A stretch of DNA of 64,000 nucleotides from Riptortus pedestris (Eukaryota > Arthropoda > Insecta > Hemiptera > Alydidae). The DNA lies in the NCBI GenBank assembly GCA_019009955.1, contig CM032228.1, positions 252,283,501-252,347,500 on the forward strand, in the 5' to 3' direction. Made by a program: the position numbers and the translations under genes. The notes below the pieces were generated by a model. That model saw nothing but the letters and a program-made list of their open reading frames with translations, had not been told where the DNA came from and did no database searches. Below are positions 33,165 through 43,330 of the stretch, piece by piece; within the stretch, counting starts at the first letter, position 1; the number at the start of each line of letters is the position of its first letter.

Positions 33165-33417
33165 TTTTCAATAAAATTAATATGTTATATTCTGATATAC
33201 TTCAGTAATTGTTTTTCTTTCCTGTGGGAAATTGGCACACGTGTTTGTTTACGTTTCAAGTGCTTTCCCTCTGGAGGTTTCTTATTATCGTTTGTATTTA
33301 TTCATTTGTTGTTGATAGCGCTATTGTGTTAGCAGTGTGTAGGTTTATCTATTGTTAAACATCACGAGGGAAATCTGCTTAGTTTACGCAGCCTACGTAC
33401 TGCGGTACGGACTTTTT
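33165..33417 (+). mobile_element. HLE 3' half, D-type
   Basis: GTTTTCAATAAAATTAATAT, D block, GGGAAATCTGCTTAG, ACGCAGCCTACGTACTGCGG (altered stem-loop), ACGGACTTTTTT. Confidence 0.75.
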
Positions 33418-33839
33418 TTACATTTGAATTTTACTACGGGAGAAATAAAGAATAGATGGCGAGTTGAGATCATTCTGCTCGGTTTAAGCAGCCCTAACGG
33501 ATATTCGATGGGTTTAGGATGCGAACTAGTGTATTAAGAAGAGAGTTCATTGTCGGTCTGCCATATGTGTGTGATGTCACTACATGGCTAACTGTATTCT
33601 TGAATTATATACAATCGTCTACTCCTACGCCAGGCCCTGTCTAGAACTGCTGATGGTCATCCACATAGCAATAAACAGGCACCCACGGATCTACGGGGAA
33701 CGCGTCTTCGCCATATCTTCATATCCTACCTAACCTATACTTTTAGTCCCACCAGATTATGGACTTTGGGCATGCGCGCGTGTACATGCATGTACCCACA
33801 TAATACGAAAACCCACCTCACACTCATGTGCGTGTGTGT
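33418..33839. other. Unassigned sequence
   Basis: E-type HLE scrap at 33440-33510 (AATAGATGGCGAGTTGAGAT, TAAGCAGCCCTAACGGA). Otherwise nothing. Confidence 0.4.
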
Positions 33840-33955
33840 GTATATATATTGTATATGCTTGTAACAGTCGCAGTTTTTGTCTGAACGTTACCAAACTCGA
33901 TATTTATACATCCAATGGTAATTTGACGATCAAGTTTGTGTATCACTAACTTCGG
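33840..33955 (+). mobile_element. HLE middle scrap
   Basis: GTAACAGTCGCAGTTTTTGT, ACCAAACTCGATATTTATA, GATCAAGTTTGTG. Confidence 0.6.
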
Positions 33956-33978
33956 GTCCGCAGGAAGAGATGGTTTTA

Positions 33979-34559
33979 AAAAAGAGTCCGTCACGCAGGG
34001 GTTACGTAAACTAAGCAGATTTCCCACGTGACGTTTTACAATAGAGAAATTTCACGAGAGCCGAGCAGTTAAGGAAACGGCCAAACTAGCTTTTGGCGGA
34101 AAGTCACTCGTCCGTTAACCGCCAAGATTTAATAAAAATGCAAATATCTCGGTTAATATTCAAGATAGAGAAAAAATGTATATGACAATATTTATAGTAA
34201 ATTTAATTTGCAATAAGATTGGTTATGTACAATTTTTCGATCCGACGTATAGTAACGGAGATATTTCGAATTTTCGAAAATCCTCCCCTCTAACCCCCCC
34301 TCCCATTGGTCCGATTTCAGTCGTTAACGAACTTGATCTTTATTTTTACATAAAACGACTAAATATCGAGTTTGGTAACGATTAAACAAAAATTGCGACC
34401 GCTAGAGCGGCAACAGACAAATATATATATACAGTTTTGAACGGACCTCATTTTCGTCATCTACTAGGTAGGATCGATGGACATTTGAAGAAAAATTTCG
34501 AAAATTCCGTCATGAGTAAAACCTCAATAGCTGATTTCGCTTAAGGGAATTCTGCTAAA
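33979..34559 (-). mobile_element. HLE, full length, A-type, compact
   Basis: AAAAAAGAGTCCGTCACGCA start, A block (GAGCCGAGCAGTTAAGG), octamer, core, hairpin, very short TA (34422-34430), 5' block, AAGGGAATTCTGCTAAAA. A good consensus copy of about 580 bp. Confidence 0.9.
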
Positions 34560-34562
34560 AAT

Positions 34563-35860
34563 ACGAATTACTCACTTAATATTTGGAGTTGCGAAAAAAA
34601 AGACGAAAAACTAGAACAATTGTAGAGCATCAATGTTCTAAGAATATTAGTTTTGTAACCCTTTATGATCCGAATCATAATCACAGAGGTATTTTGAATT
34701 TTCGAATCCCTCCTCAACCATTTCTCCTGTTCCTGGCCCGATTTCAGCCGATAAAAAGTCCGTCACGCAGGGGCTGCGCAAACTAAGCAGATTTCCCACG
34801 TGAAGTTTTACAATAGAGAAATCTGCCTAATAACAACTGTAGTAGTAAGAAACCTCTAAACCTAAAACATTATTTAGGGCGTAGTAACCCAGTAGTTTCT
34901 AGCCCCAAAAAACAGTTGACCTAACCTCTAAACCTATTCACGAGGGACGAATATTTATGGAAATGGCCACCAGAGCTCTCGGCGGAAAGTCCGAACAACC
35001 TACTGGCGACCACACGCAGAATACAAATGCAAATATCTCGGTTAATATTCAAGATACAGAATAAATGTATATAACATTATGTATAGTAAATTTAATTTGC
35101 AATAAGATTGGTTCTATACAATTTTACGATCCGATGCATAATAACGGAGATATTGTGAATTTTCAAAAATCCCCCTCTAAACCCCCCCCCTCCCACTGGT
35201 CCGATTTCAGCCATTAACGAACTTGATCTTCCTTTTTGCATAAAACGATTAAATTCCGAGTTTGGTAACGATCAAACATAAATTGCGACCGCTAGAGCGT
35301 TAACAGGCAAATAAATAAATAAATATATATATATAGTTTTGAACGGACCTCATTTTCGTCATCTCCTGGGTAGGATTGATGGACATTTGAAGAAATGTTT
35401 CGAAAATCGCGTCTTGAGTACGACCTCAATAGCTGATTTCCCTTAAGGGAAATCTGCTAAAAATATGGTCTTTAGGGTTGACTGAAACGATTAAATGTTG
35501 GTTATGGTATAGATCAAATTAACATTTTCGAGACAAGGACGTAAAACCTTAATAGATGACGTCATCGTACAACAAATTTGCATACATCTCGCATAATAAC
35601 GGTCTCTTTAAAAGAGTATTTGGTACTTTAGCTTCGAATAAATATATTCATGTTATTATAGCTTATTGTTATTATGACATGACTACGCAAACTAAAAAAT
35701 CCAAATATCAAATAAAAAGTATTAAAAGGAGATATTCGGAATTTTCGAAATTCCCCACCTAAGCCCGTATCTCCTCGTTAGGATCGATGTGCATTTAAGG
35801 AAATGTTTCGAAAATCGCTTACATCATCAATATCTGGTTTGCCTTGAGGGAAATCTGCTA
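34563..35860 (-). mobile_element. HLE C-type, host of a nested HLE
   Basis: Left half 34563-34750 (TACTCACTTAATATTTGGAG, CCTGGCCCGATTTCAGCCGA). Right half 35464-35860 (TGGTATAGATCAAATTAAC to TTGAGGGAAATCTGCTAATT). The two halves continue one another across the inserted copy 34751-35461. Confidence 0.75.
34751..35461 (-). mobile_element. HLE, full length, A-type, nested
   Basis: AAAAAGTCCGTCACGCAGGG to CCCTTAAGGGAAATCTGCTA, all modules intact. It has an extra 80 bp (about 34850-34935: ACATTATTTAGGGCG, GTTTCTAGCCCC) flanked by CCTCTAAACCT repeats, shared with the copy at 55891. It sits inside a C-type HLE with no duplicated flank. Confidence 0.9.
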
Positions 35861-36003
35861 ATTAACGCAAAAGAAATATTGCAGGTCATAGACTTATTAA
35901 AGAATATATCAATGTGTAATCGTAGAAATAATACAAGATTCTCCCGTAATTTCTATTAACGGATAATAACGTCTAATGAAAAATTGTTGTATCTGTAAAA
36001 TTT

Positions 36004-36561
36004 GGGGTTCTGCACTGTTTTAATACTGTGTATTTGTTTTAATTTAATTTGGGGTTCTGCACTGTTTTAATACTGTGTATTTGTTTTAATTTAATTTTGG
36101 GGTTCTGCACTGTTTTAATACTGTGTATTTGTTTTAATTTAATTTGGGGTTCTGCACTGTTTTAATACTGTGTATTTGTTTTAATTTAATTTGGGGTTCT
36201 GCACTGTTTTTTAATTCTGTGTATTTGTTTTAATTTAATTTGGGGTTCTGCACTGTTTTAATACTGTGTATTTGTTTTAATTTAATTTGGGGTTCTGCAC
36301 TGTTTTAATACTGTGTATTTGTTTTAATTTAATTTGGGGTTCTGCACTGTTTTAATACTGTGTATTTGTTTTAATTTAATTTGGGGTTCTGCACTGTTTT
36401 AATACTGTGTATTTGTTTTAATTTAATTTGGGGTTCTGCACTGTTTTAATACTGTGTATTTGTTTTAATTTAATTTGGGGTTCTGCACTGTTTTAATACT
36501 GTGTATTTGTTTTAATTTAATTTGGGGTTCTGCACTGTTTTAATACTGTGTATTTGTTTTA
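36004..36561. repeat. 47-bp minisatellite, 12 copies
   Basis: Unit starts GGGGTTCTGCACTGTTTTAA and ends TTTGTTTTAATTTAATTT. Copies start at 36004, 36051, 36099, 36146, 36193, 36242, 36289, 36336, 36383, 36430, 36477 and 36524. Most are identical; copy 3 is preceded by one extra T, and copy 5 has two extra T and a lost A. The last copy is cut short. The high identity implies recent expansion. Confidence 0.95.
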
Positions 36562-36688
36562 ATTCTCATTTGCCTATTTTTAATTGTCTAACATTTGGAA
36601 GGCATACATGTTATATACCTGTGCATGGTGTGTTTAGTTAACAAGCGGAATTTACACGCAATGTGCAAAGGAATAAGAAACAAATAAT

Positions 36689-36722
<34 letters not shown>

Positions 36723-36949
36723 TATAACTAGTACAACCTCTATAGCTGATTTCCGAAATAATACTTAAATAAATTTATTATTGATTTAACATAATTAGCA
36801 ACCTTTTAGCAAATTTAAAGTATCTTTTCTTTATGGTCTTTTTCGGTATAACGAAGTTTGAATGAGGTATACTGCAGAAACTCCTTATTTTTGACTGTAA
36901 TAATATGATAATCTATGATTATGCTATATATAAAAAAAAGATACATGCA
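36562..36949. other. Unassigned sequence with (CA)n
   Basis: (CA)n at 36690-36721. HLE 5' scrap at 36731-36757 (GTACAACCTCTATAGCTGAT). Otherwise nothing. Confidence 0.4.
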
Positions 36950-37177
36950 CAGGAAACGGGTAATATATATAAATATTGTGTATTTTGTAGAATTAAATAC
37001 TTAACAAATACTTTTATTATTAACTTATCCACAGCACACCGGACTCGGATGTAAATCCTAAGTATTGGGACGGGAAAATGTAAAAATATTGTTCAAAGTA
37101 AAGTCAAAAAAAAAAAAATACCATTATCATTCAGCTGAGCGCATCAAATGAGGCGAAGCTGGGTACCTTAGCTAGTA
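36950..37177 (-). mobile_element. LINE-like repeat, partial copy
   Basis: In reverse: TACTAGCTAAGGTACCCAGC, TTCGCCTC, AATGGTA, TTTACTTTGAACAATATTTT, ACCCGTTTCCTGTGCAT. It aligns with the first 200 bp of 30451-31045. Confidence 0.6.
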
Positions 37178-37563
37178 TTTTATAAAAGTAAATAAAACTA
37201 TGTTTAGTAATAATTTATAATAAATAAAGAAGAATTTATTGGACCTTTTAGAAAATTTATTTTAGGAGAAATAAGCTATTGAATTATATAATAAATATAT
37301 AGAGTTAAAGCCGGTGCATCTTAGGAGAAGTCAGGTGCATTTAGCTAGGCTTCAGCTTTTGCCATTTTTTGCCGCGAAAGGGTTAGAATAATAATGAGCG
37401 TTCTACTATAAATATCGTGGGGGTACGTGATGTTTGAATGGTTGAGGCGGGAAGTGTAGGCAAGAGACAGCTGTAGAATATAAAGGAGGTGTAGAGTAGC
37501 GCGATCTAGTATTCAGTAGCATAAACACACAACAACTATGGACATGCAATATACACCTGCATT
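37178..37563. other. Unassigned sequence
   Basis: No recognisable gene or repeat. Confidence 0.4.
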
Positions 37564-37798
37564 TTACTGTATTTGAGTCAGTACAATAATTTCCAAAGGG
37601 AACTCATTCCATATTCCTCCAGCCGTTGTAATAATACTAGCCGAGTTTCTCTCAAGTTTTACTGCAAATTCTATTCTTAAGTTATGCATTAGAAGCGAAA
37701 TTATTGACTGCATAACATAGGGAATAGATAGTGCGATGACTTCATTTATGGATCTACGAAGCTGGATAGATGTGCTATGTTCATCAACATGTCTTGAA
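37564..37798 (-). pseudogene. Open frame resembling a LINE C-terminus
   Basis: The minus strand is open from the HLE boundary at about 37798 to a TAA at 37564 (about 77 codons): HSTSIQLRRSINEVIALSIP, then IEFAVKLERNSASIITTAGG, then IWNEFPLEIIVLTQ. The ending IWNEFPLEI resembles the WNxLPxxI ending of CR1/jockey-like LINE proteins. This is a weak, motif-level guess; no methionine start. Confidence 0.3.
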
Positions 37799-38321
37799 TG
37801 TTAGCAGATTTCCCTTAAGGGAACCAGCTATTGTGGTCGTGTTCATGACGCGATTTTCGAAACATTTCTTCAAGTGTCCATCAATCCTACCTACATGACG
37901 AAAATGAGGTCCGTTCAAGTTCATTAACGGCTTAAACCGGACTAAACTGAACCAGAGGGATGGGGGGGGGGGGTAGAGGTGGAGAAATTTCAAAATTCTA
38001 AATATCTCCGTTATTATGAGTCTGATCGAAAAATTGCACATAACCAATCTTCTTGCAAATGTAACGTTCTATAAATGTTGCTATATACATATATTCTCTA
38101 TCTTTAATATTAACTGATATATTTACATTTTTTTAGTTTTCGGCCTTAAGTATGCCCCCACTCCTACTCACGTCATATAAACAATAATCTGTTATATAAT
38201 GAAACAATTAATTTGAGACCTAAATACCAAATATTGTTCTCATTGAACTTGTATTTTACGATCAATGTAAATACGTGGGGAATTAGCTTAGTTAAGCAGC
38301 CCCTACGTGGCGGACTTTTTT
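37799..38321 (+). mobile_element. HLE, full length, B-type, TA tract deleted
   Basis: TTAGCAGATTTCCCTTAAGG start. GGTCCGTTCAA is joined to GTTCATTAACGGC, removing the TA tract, the hairpin and the following block. B block, GGGGAATTAGCTTAG, AGCAGCCCCTACGTGGCGG. Confidence 0.85.
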
Positions 38322-38419
38322 GTAGGTGACAAAAATGATTTATATATTTGTATGTATATAAATATTTTTCTGTTCACTTTTCTTATATTTCAAATATTAT
38401 TAACCGAAATATGTGCATT

Positions 38420-38752
38420 TTCAGCAGATTTCACATATTTGATACGACGCATCATAACGGAGATATTTTAAATTTTCGAAATTCATCCCTTTAAACCTTC
38501 TCCCACTGGTCCCATTTTACATCTGATCTTCATTTTTACATTTACCATTAAATATCGAGTTTGATATCGATCAGATAAAAATAGCGACCGCTAGATTGTT
38601 AACCGGCATATACATTTATATATAAACTTTTCAATGGACCTCATTTTCGTCCTCTCCTAGGATCGATGGACATTTTAAGTCATATTTTTGGAAATCCCAT
38701 CATGAGTACAACTTCCACAGCTGATTTCCTCCCTAAGGGAAATCTGCTAAGA
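38420..38752 (-). mobile_element. HLE core and 5' end
   Basis: TTGATACGACGCATCATAACG, core, CGACCGCTAGATTG, 5' block, CCCTAAGGGAAATCTGCTAA. Confidence 0.78.
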
Positions 38753-38852
38753 AAATCCTTAGTCCCACCTTGGCTTGAAAAGGATAGTAAGTAACCTGTA
38801 CATAATCCGTTGCCAGTATATAAAAGTAGTGGATGCTAATAAATAATAATAG
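38753..38852 (+). mobile_element. SINE, 3' half
   Basis: AAAATCCTTAGTCCCACCTT to GTGGATGCTAATAAATAATA. Abuts the HLE 5' end. Confidence 0.75.
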
Positions 38853-39289
38853 ATGTAATAGATGAGCTGGTGCTCCTTTCGGCCAATATACATGATGCCT
38901 TGAGTAATGCAAGGTGCGCACGTATGCATATCTCGGCTGAGTATGTAGAGTGGGCCATACATACCTAGCTCGTTCTATCAGCAGCAGATTACAACTTCCA
39001 TGTATTGCCGACATCTCTCTATACCTTCACCATATACATATCACCACCATATGTATAAGGCCGAGCTTCCTCTTTTGAATGCACATTTCCTACACTCTTC
39101 AATTTTGCTTTCAACTGATTACCCTTTAGGGTCTAGCTGGCAAATGTAACATGATCAGTCCTACTACCATTTTTATTAAATAGTTAAAACCATTTTTTTA
39201 CCTTCAACACTGGGGTGTCCACTTAATTACATTTCCAGGTTTTTTTTTCTTCCCTTTCAGTTTTGTTGTTGTTGTTGTATAGGGCTTAA
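38853..39289. other. Unassigned sequence
   Basis: Overlapping short minus-strand frames, no domain. No gene called. Confidence 0.35.
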
Positions 39290-39665
39290 AGGCAATAAAA
39301 CTACCATATTATCATCGCCCTGTAATATTTATAATTCACATTTTGCTATCCTCATCCATATCGCCATTTTAACAATATAAACGAGGATACAAACAATTGC
39401 ACTTTAAATTTCATTGTATAAACTCGTGTTTTTTTACAAAATTAATCAATTTATCGAGTTCTTTCGGGTCATCTCCAAGGGCCACTTCTATATTATTGGA
39501 AATATTGTATTTGTTTCTAATATCTGTATACTTATGACATTCCATTAATATGTGATATATAGTCAGTTCTGTGTTACACTTCTCACAAATCGGTGTTTGA
39601 TCTTTTGTCATAAGATAGCCATGCGTAAGTCTTCTAGATCTAGCACAGACCCTAACCTAGACTTA
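39290..39665 (-). pseudogene. Jockey-like LINE 3' end
   Basis: The minus strand from 39665 reads VCARSRRLTHGYLMTKDQTP, then ICEKCNTELTIYHILMECHK and YTDIRNKYNI, closing at a stop at 39411. The pattern RLTHGYL...CxxC...HILxEC is the C-terminal signature of jockey/R1-type non-LTR retrotransposons. The 3' untranslated tail has TTTAAGCCCTATACAACAAC and a (CAA)n end near 39262-39275. Reverse transcriptase is missing (5' truncation). Confidence 0.75.
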
Positions 39666-39812
39666 ACACTAAAAATATAATAATAATAATAATAATAATG
39701 AGAATATTCGAAAATCCCAAAACCTTTCAGTTTTGGATGTCCCATAATGTGGTTCAGTGGTTACATTTTGTGGAAAACATTGGCGATAAAGTGTGCGAAT
39801 CTTTGTTTCTGG

Positions 39813-39816
<4 letters not shown>

Positions 39817-39874
<58 letters not shown>

Positions 39875-39893
39875 ATATATATATATATATATG
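39817..39893. repeat. (TA)n with TG interruption
   Basis: About 77 bp of TA with a GTGTGTG interruption at 39866-39874. An HLE minus fragment (TTTTAATCGGACCTGACTTT) follows at 39898-39960. Confidence 0.85.
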
Positions 39894-40255
39894 TATAATT
39901 TTAATCGGACCTGACTTTCGTCATCTTCTAGTTGGCTAATCCTCCATAATCAAGTTATGAGTTTATTTTGACATGTTTGTTTCTGTTTTTTTGTACGGAC
40001 AGGCAGAGCTGTTTTATTTATTTTCTGTTACGGAGTTGTGTTTTATATTTTGGCTATTTCTTTTTTTTAATGTATTTTGTATTAATATTGTCTTTATTTT
40101 ATATTTTAATATTATGTGGGAAGTTTATGCTCAGTAAAAACTGGAATATAATCCATATCGGGGGGAAATCTATCCGTTATGGGGTTTGTGATTGTGACAT
40201 GTTTAGGGGAATTTAAACATTTTCGAACAATTCTTGCAGTATCAAGGAGTACCCC

Positions 40256-40915
40256 TTGCTGTGCTTCTTTTATAATTCCTTTTATAAACGCAATGTTACT
40301 GGATGGTCAAAGAGACAGTACGTAGATTCAAGAAGAGACCAAGTCGTGCTCACAAGACTACGTATTGGACATACATACCCGACACATTCTTACATAATGA
40401 ACAAAAAAGACAAGCCTACTTGTACTCATTACAACACTGGACCAACTATAAAACACTTACTAACAGAATGCAGATTACGAGCTTACTTAAACATTCCACA
40501 TGACTTGAACCATCTACTGACTGAGGGTAGCCCACATATTAACACAATTCTGACATATTTAAAAACAATAGGGCAGTTTGAGAATATTTAATTACATATT
40601 TTAAAATTTTTAATGTGTGTGCATGCTTATATGTTTTGTTGTGTGTGTGTGTGAGAGAGAGAGAGACCTATTTAGTTTTTGTTTCAAAGTTATCAAGTTT
40701 TCTTTTCACTTATTTATTTACCGACTGTTATTTCTATGTTATGTTCGTGTTTCTTCTTTTGTTTTGTGTTGCGTTCCCTTAGTTTTGTTCTATATATTAT
40801 TTCGTGTTCAATTATCTGTTACATTGTTTGTTGTTGTTTTTTGTTTCTGTTTTGTTTTCCCCACGTCTAAGAAGAGCAAAGTCGCCATAGTTGTGGAGCT
40901 CTACGTAATAATTAA
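40256..40915 (+). pseudogene. Second LINE 3' end, open C-terminus
   Basis: The frame 40256-40591 gives RRDQVVLTRLRIGHTYPTHS, then YIMNKKDKPTCTHYNTGPTI, then KHLLTECRLRAYLN. It has the jockey-type order LTRLRIGHTxxTHSYxM...C-x2-x-x...H-LLTEC; the second Cys of the usual CxxC is Tyr (CTHY), a sign of decay. The 3' untranslated region (40595-40915) is T-rich and ends AAGTCGCCATAGTTGTGGAG, ...AATTAAATAAA. It is 5' truncated and belongs to a different subfamily from the copy at 39290. Confidence 0.75.
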
Positions 40916-40924
40916 ATAAAATTT

Positions 40925-41190
40925 TATAATTGTTGTTGGCAGATTTAAATTCTTGGTGCCTGCTATCGTTGTTTTTGGCACGAGTCCATTTGAACTTACT
41001 AAATAGGCGTAACTATGGCAGATTTCAGTTTGTATACTTCTTTCAGCTCGATAGCCAATTCTTGATATTTTCTTAATTTTTCGGGATCTTGGAATATTCT
41101 CATCATCATTATCATTATTATGTTTAGTCTAGGTAAGGTCTGTGCTAGACGTGTTATGCGAGTCACCCCAGCTGGGAGTAGGCTCACAAA
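40925..41190 (-). pseudogene. Retroelement protein fragment, frameshifted
   Basis: Minus strand: RIFQDPEKLRKYQELAIELK, then EVYKLKSAIVTPI up to a stop; one base later the frame continues VSSNGLVPKTTIAGTKNLN. The stretch KYQELAIELKxxYKLKSxxVTPIV-SSNGLVPKT is a segment I associate with the region downstream of reverse transcriptase in arthropod LINEs. One frameshift or point change breaks it. Confidence 0.55.
41083..41170. repeat. Repeat unit shared with 39625-39710 (inverted)
   Basis: Both have GAATATTCTCAT, a (TTA)n/(CAT)n stretch, then TTTAGTCTAGGTAAGGTCTG and TGCTAGA. They lie about 1.4 kb apart in opposite orientation, each next to a LINE fragment. Confidence 0.6.
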
Positions 41191-41334
41191 TTTTGACCCA
41201 TGTTGTCAATCTCAAAGGGTGTAGGGAGCCCAAGTGTATAGACGCTGTTTTATTTATTTTTTATGGTTGTAATATATTTGTTAATGGAGTATTTGATTTA
41301 TTGTAATAAATTATCGAAAATAAAATTTTTATAT

Positions 41335-41395
41335 AGGGTCGATGGACATTTCAGAAAATGTTTCGAAAATTGCGTCATGTGCACAACCTCAAGAG
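41335..41395 (-). mobile_element. HLE 5' scrap
   Basis: GGGTCGATGGACATTTCAG, TTGCGTCATGTGCACAACCT. Confidence 0.6.
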
Positions 41396-41852
41396 ACAGA
41401 TAACGAGTGACCAAACGGATTTTTCCTTTGCGATCTGAAAGCCGACATGTTCCTAATTACCTACTAATTTACTTCGTACAAGGAAGTAAAAATTAGAATA
41501 TCGCCCTAAGGGAACGTATAGTTAGTTAATAGTGAGGCTGTGCAACAGATGAGCATAGTGATAGACTGCCGGAAACGGGACTGTCAGTAGTTTTTACAAC
41601 CTTTGAGATGTTCCTCTCCCCACATTTGAGGGCTAGGAGAATCTATGTGGAGTGACGTCAGCCTCCTCTGACTACACTACTTAACCCAATTACCCGCCAA
41701 CGCTGTGACACATGTTTACGATTGCTCTATATTCTCGCATTAGTCGAGCTATTAAGGGGAAACTAATGGGAAATAGCTCTCATCTCTTTTCCTACCGGAG
41801 TATGGCGCCTACTAAGTAAACAACAAATAAAAATCCTAGAGGAGGGAGGGAT
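41396..41852. other. Unassigned sequence
   Basis: No recognisable gene or repeat. Confidence 0.4.
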
Positions 41853-42057
41853 CTCAGGTTAGCCGTGTGAGTCTTAATCTTATATGGTAAACCTAGAGTG
41901 GCGAGTTCGATTCCCGCCTGGGCAAATAGAAATTTATTTAGTGACCAACTCATTAAATAAAAACGTTAGTCCCACCCTGGCTAGACAAAGGTGGTAACCT
42001 GTAGATAGCCCGCCCCAACTAGCCATAGTAGCACAAAGTAAATAAATAATAAAAAAT
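41853..42057 (+). mobile_element. SINE, full length
   Basis: Best copy: GGTTAGCCGTGTGAGTC head, CGAGTTCGATTCCCGCCTGG (box B), CACCCTGGCTAGAC, GATAGCCCGCCCC, AGTAAATAAATAATAAAAAA. Confidence 0.85.
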
Positions 42058-42131
42058 CGTATGTGGAGGAAAGAGAGGTGGGGACATATGGGGGCTGTAA
42101 AATGTCTTAAGTACCCTGCTTAATGTTCAAC

Positions 42132-42499
42132 CAGAGGTGGCTCGTGTATAGGCACTGTGGAACTGCAGCACCCCCAATTTCCACTTGATATTATCTATAA
42201 TATTTAATATAATTAGGCTTTTTTTCTTTAATTCTTTCTTTATACTTGTATAATATATAATCCTTAAGCTTAATGCAGTAACCACCACCCAGTTTATGAA
42301 AAAAGATACAAAAATCTTGATTGTGAGCTTCACAGTTCCAGCGGCGAGGTGTTTGACTGTTGTGCGCATGCTCACACTGGAAGCTCTACGCGAGGCTGTA
42401 AGGGACAGAGAGCACTGTCGTCCCCGCAGTGCTCTGACCCTGGCGTGCGGGATTTTCTGGAGCAGCACCCCCACTAGTTTTAGCTACGAGCCGCCAATA
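42132..42499. mobile_element. hAT-type MITE with 8-bp target duplication
   Basis: 368 bp flanked by TGTTCAAC on both sides (42124-42131 and 42500-42507), the 8-bp duplication expected of hAT elements. Imperfect terminal inverted repeats: CAGAGGTGGCTCGTG left; GGCGGCTCGTA on the reverse of the right end, with AGCACCCCCA beyond on both. Open frames cross it on both strands, but none resembles transposase. Confidence 0.8.
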
Positions 42500-42569
42500 T
42501 GTTCAACTTACAATGAGAGAAAATATGTACAAAATAAAAACTTTAGCTCTGTACATTTCCAACTGATTA

Positions 42570-42683
42570 TATCATATAAGGGAAATCAGCTATTGAGCTT
42601 GTATTCATGACGCGATTTTTAAAAACATTCCCTTAAATGACCATCGATCTATCTAGAAGATGACGAGAATTATGTCCGTTCAA

Positions 42684-42741
<58 letters not shown>

Positions 42742-43228
42742 CTGTTTGCGCTCCAGGGGTCGCAACTTTTGTTTAATCGTTACCAAACTCGATATTTAAT
42801 CGTTTTATGAAAAAAGAAAAATCAAGTTAGTTAACGTTGAAATCGCACTGTGGGGAGGTGTAGTTTACAGAAGGGGAAGTTTGAAAACTCGAAATATCTT
42901 CGTTATTATTCTTCGGATCGAAAAATCGTATAGAACGAATATTATTGCTAATTTAATGCTCGGTAAATATTGTTATATACGTGTTTGCTCTATCTTGATG
43001 TTTATTCGTGATATTTGCATTTTTTAGTTGTCGATCTTCGGTAAACCCCCACTCCTACTCATGTCATAGAGTCATACTAGATAGTGTTGTATTGTGAAGC
43101 ACATTATTTGAAGAATAAATACCTAATATTGTTCTCACCAACACTTTTACGTTTTGAGCTAAATGCGAATACGTGTCGCGCGGGGGAAATCTGCTTAGTT
43201 AACGCAGCCCCTGCGTGACGTACTTTTT
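42570..43228 (+). mobile_element. HLE, near full length, B-type
   Basis: AAGGGAAATCAGCTATTGAG start (left half of the palindrome missing), (TA)n 42690-42736, core, B block, GCGGGGGAAATCTGCTTAG, ACGCAGCCCCTGCGTGACG. Confidence 0.85.
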
Positions 43229-43229
43229 C

Positions 43230-43330
43230 GCACAGAAATAGAGATTATCTGGTGAGATGAGAGCAGTAGTGTATCATACCACCACATGGGATATCTGCTC
43301 TGTTTCCTAAGCCCATGTTTGAAGGACTTT
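43230..43330 (+). mobile_element. HLE 3' tip, E-type
   Basis: AATAGAGATTATCTGGTGAG, ACCACATGGGATATCTGC, then a decayed stem-loop and GAAGGACTTTTG. Confidence 0.6.

Noticed and set aside
36004..36561. CRISPR-like or integron-like array
   Set aside because: Units are contiguous with no variable spacers; it is a minisatellite.
40617..40919. Hydrophobic 100-codon frame as a membrane protein
   Set aside because: Lies in the T-rich 3' untranslated region of a LINE; phenylalanine, cysteine and valine runs reflect base composition.
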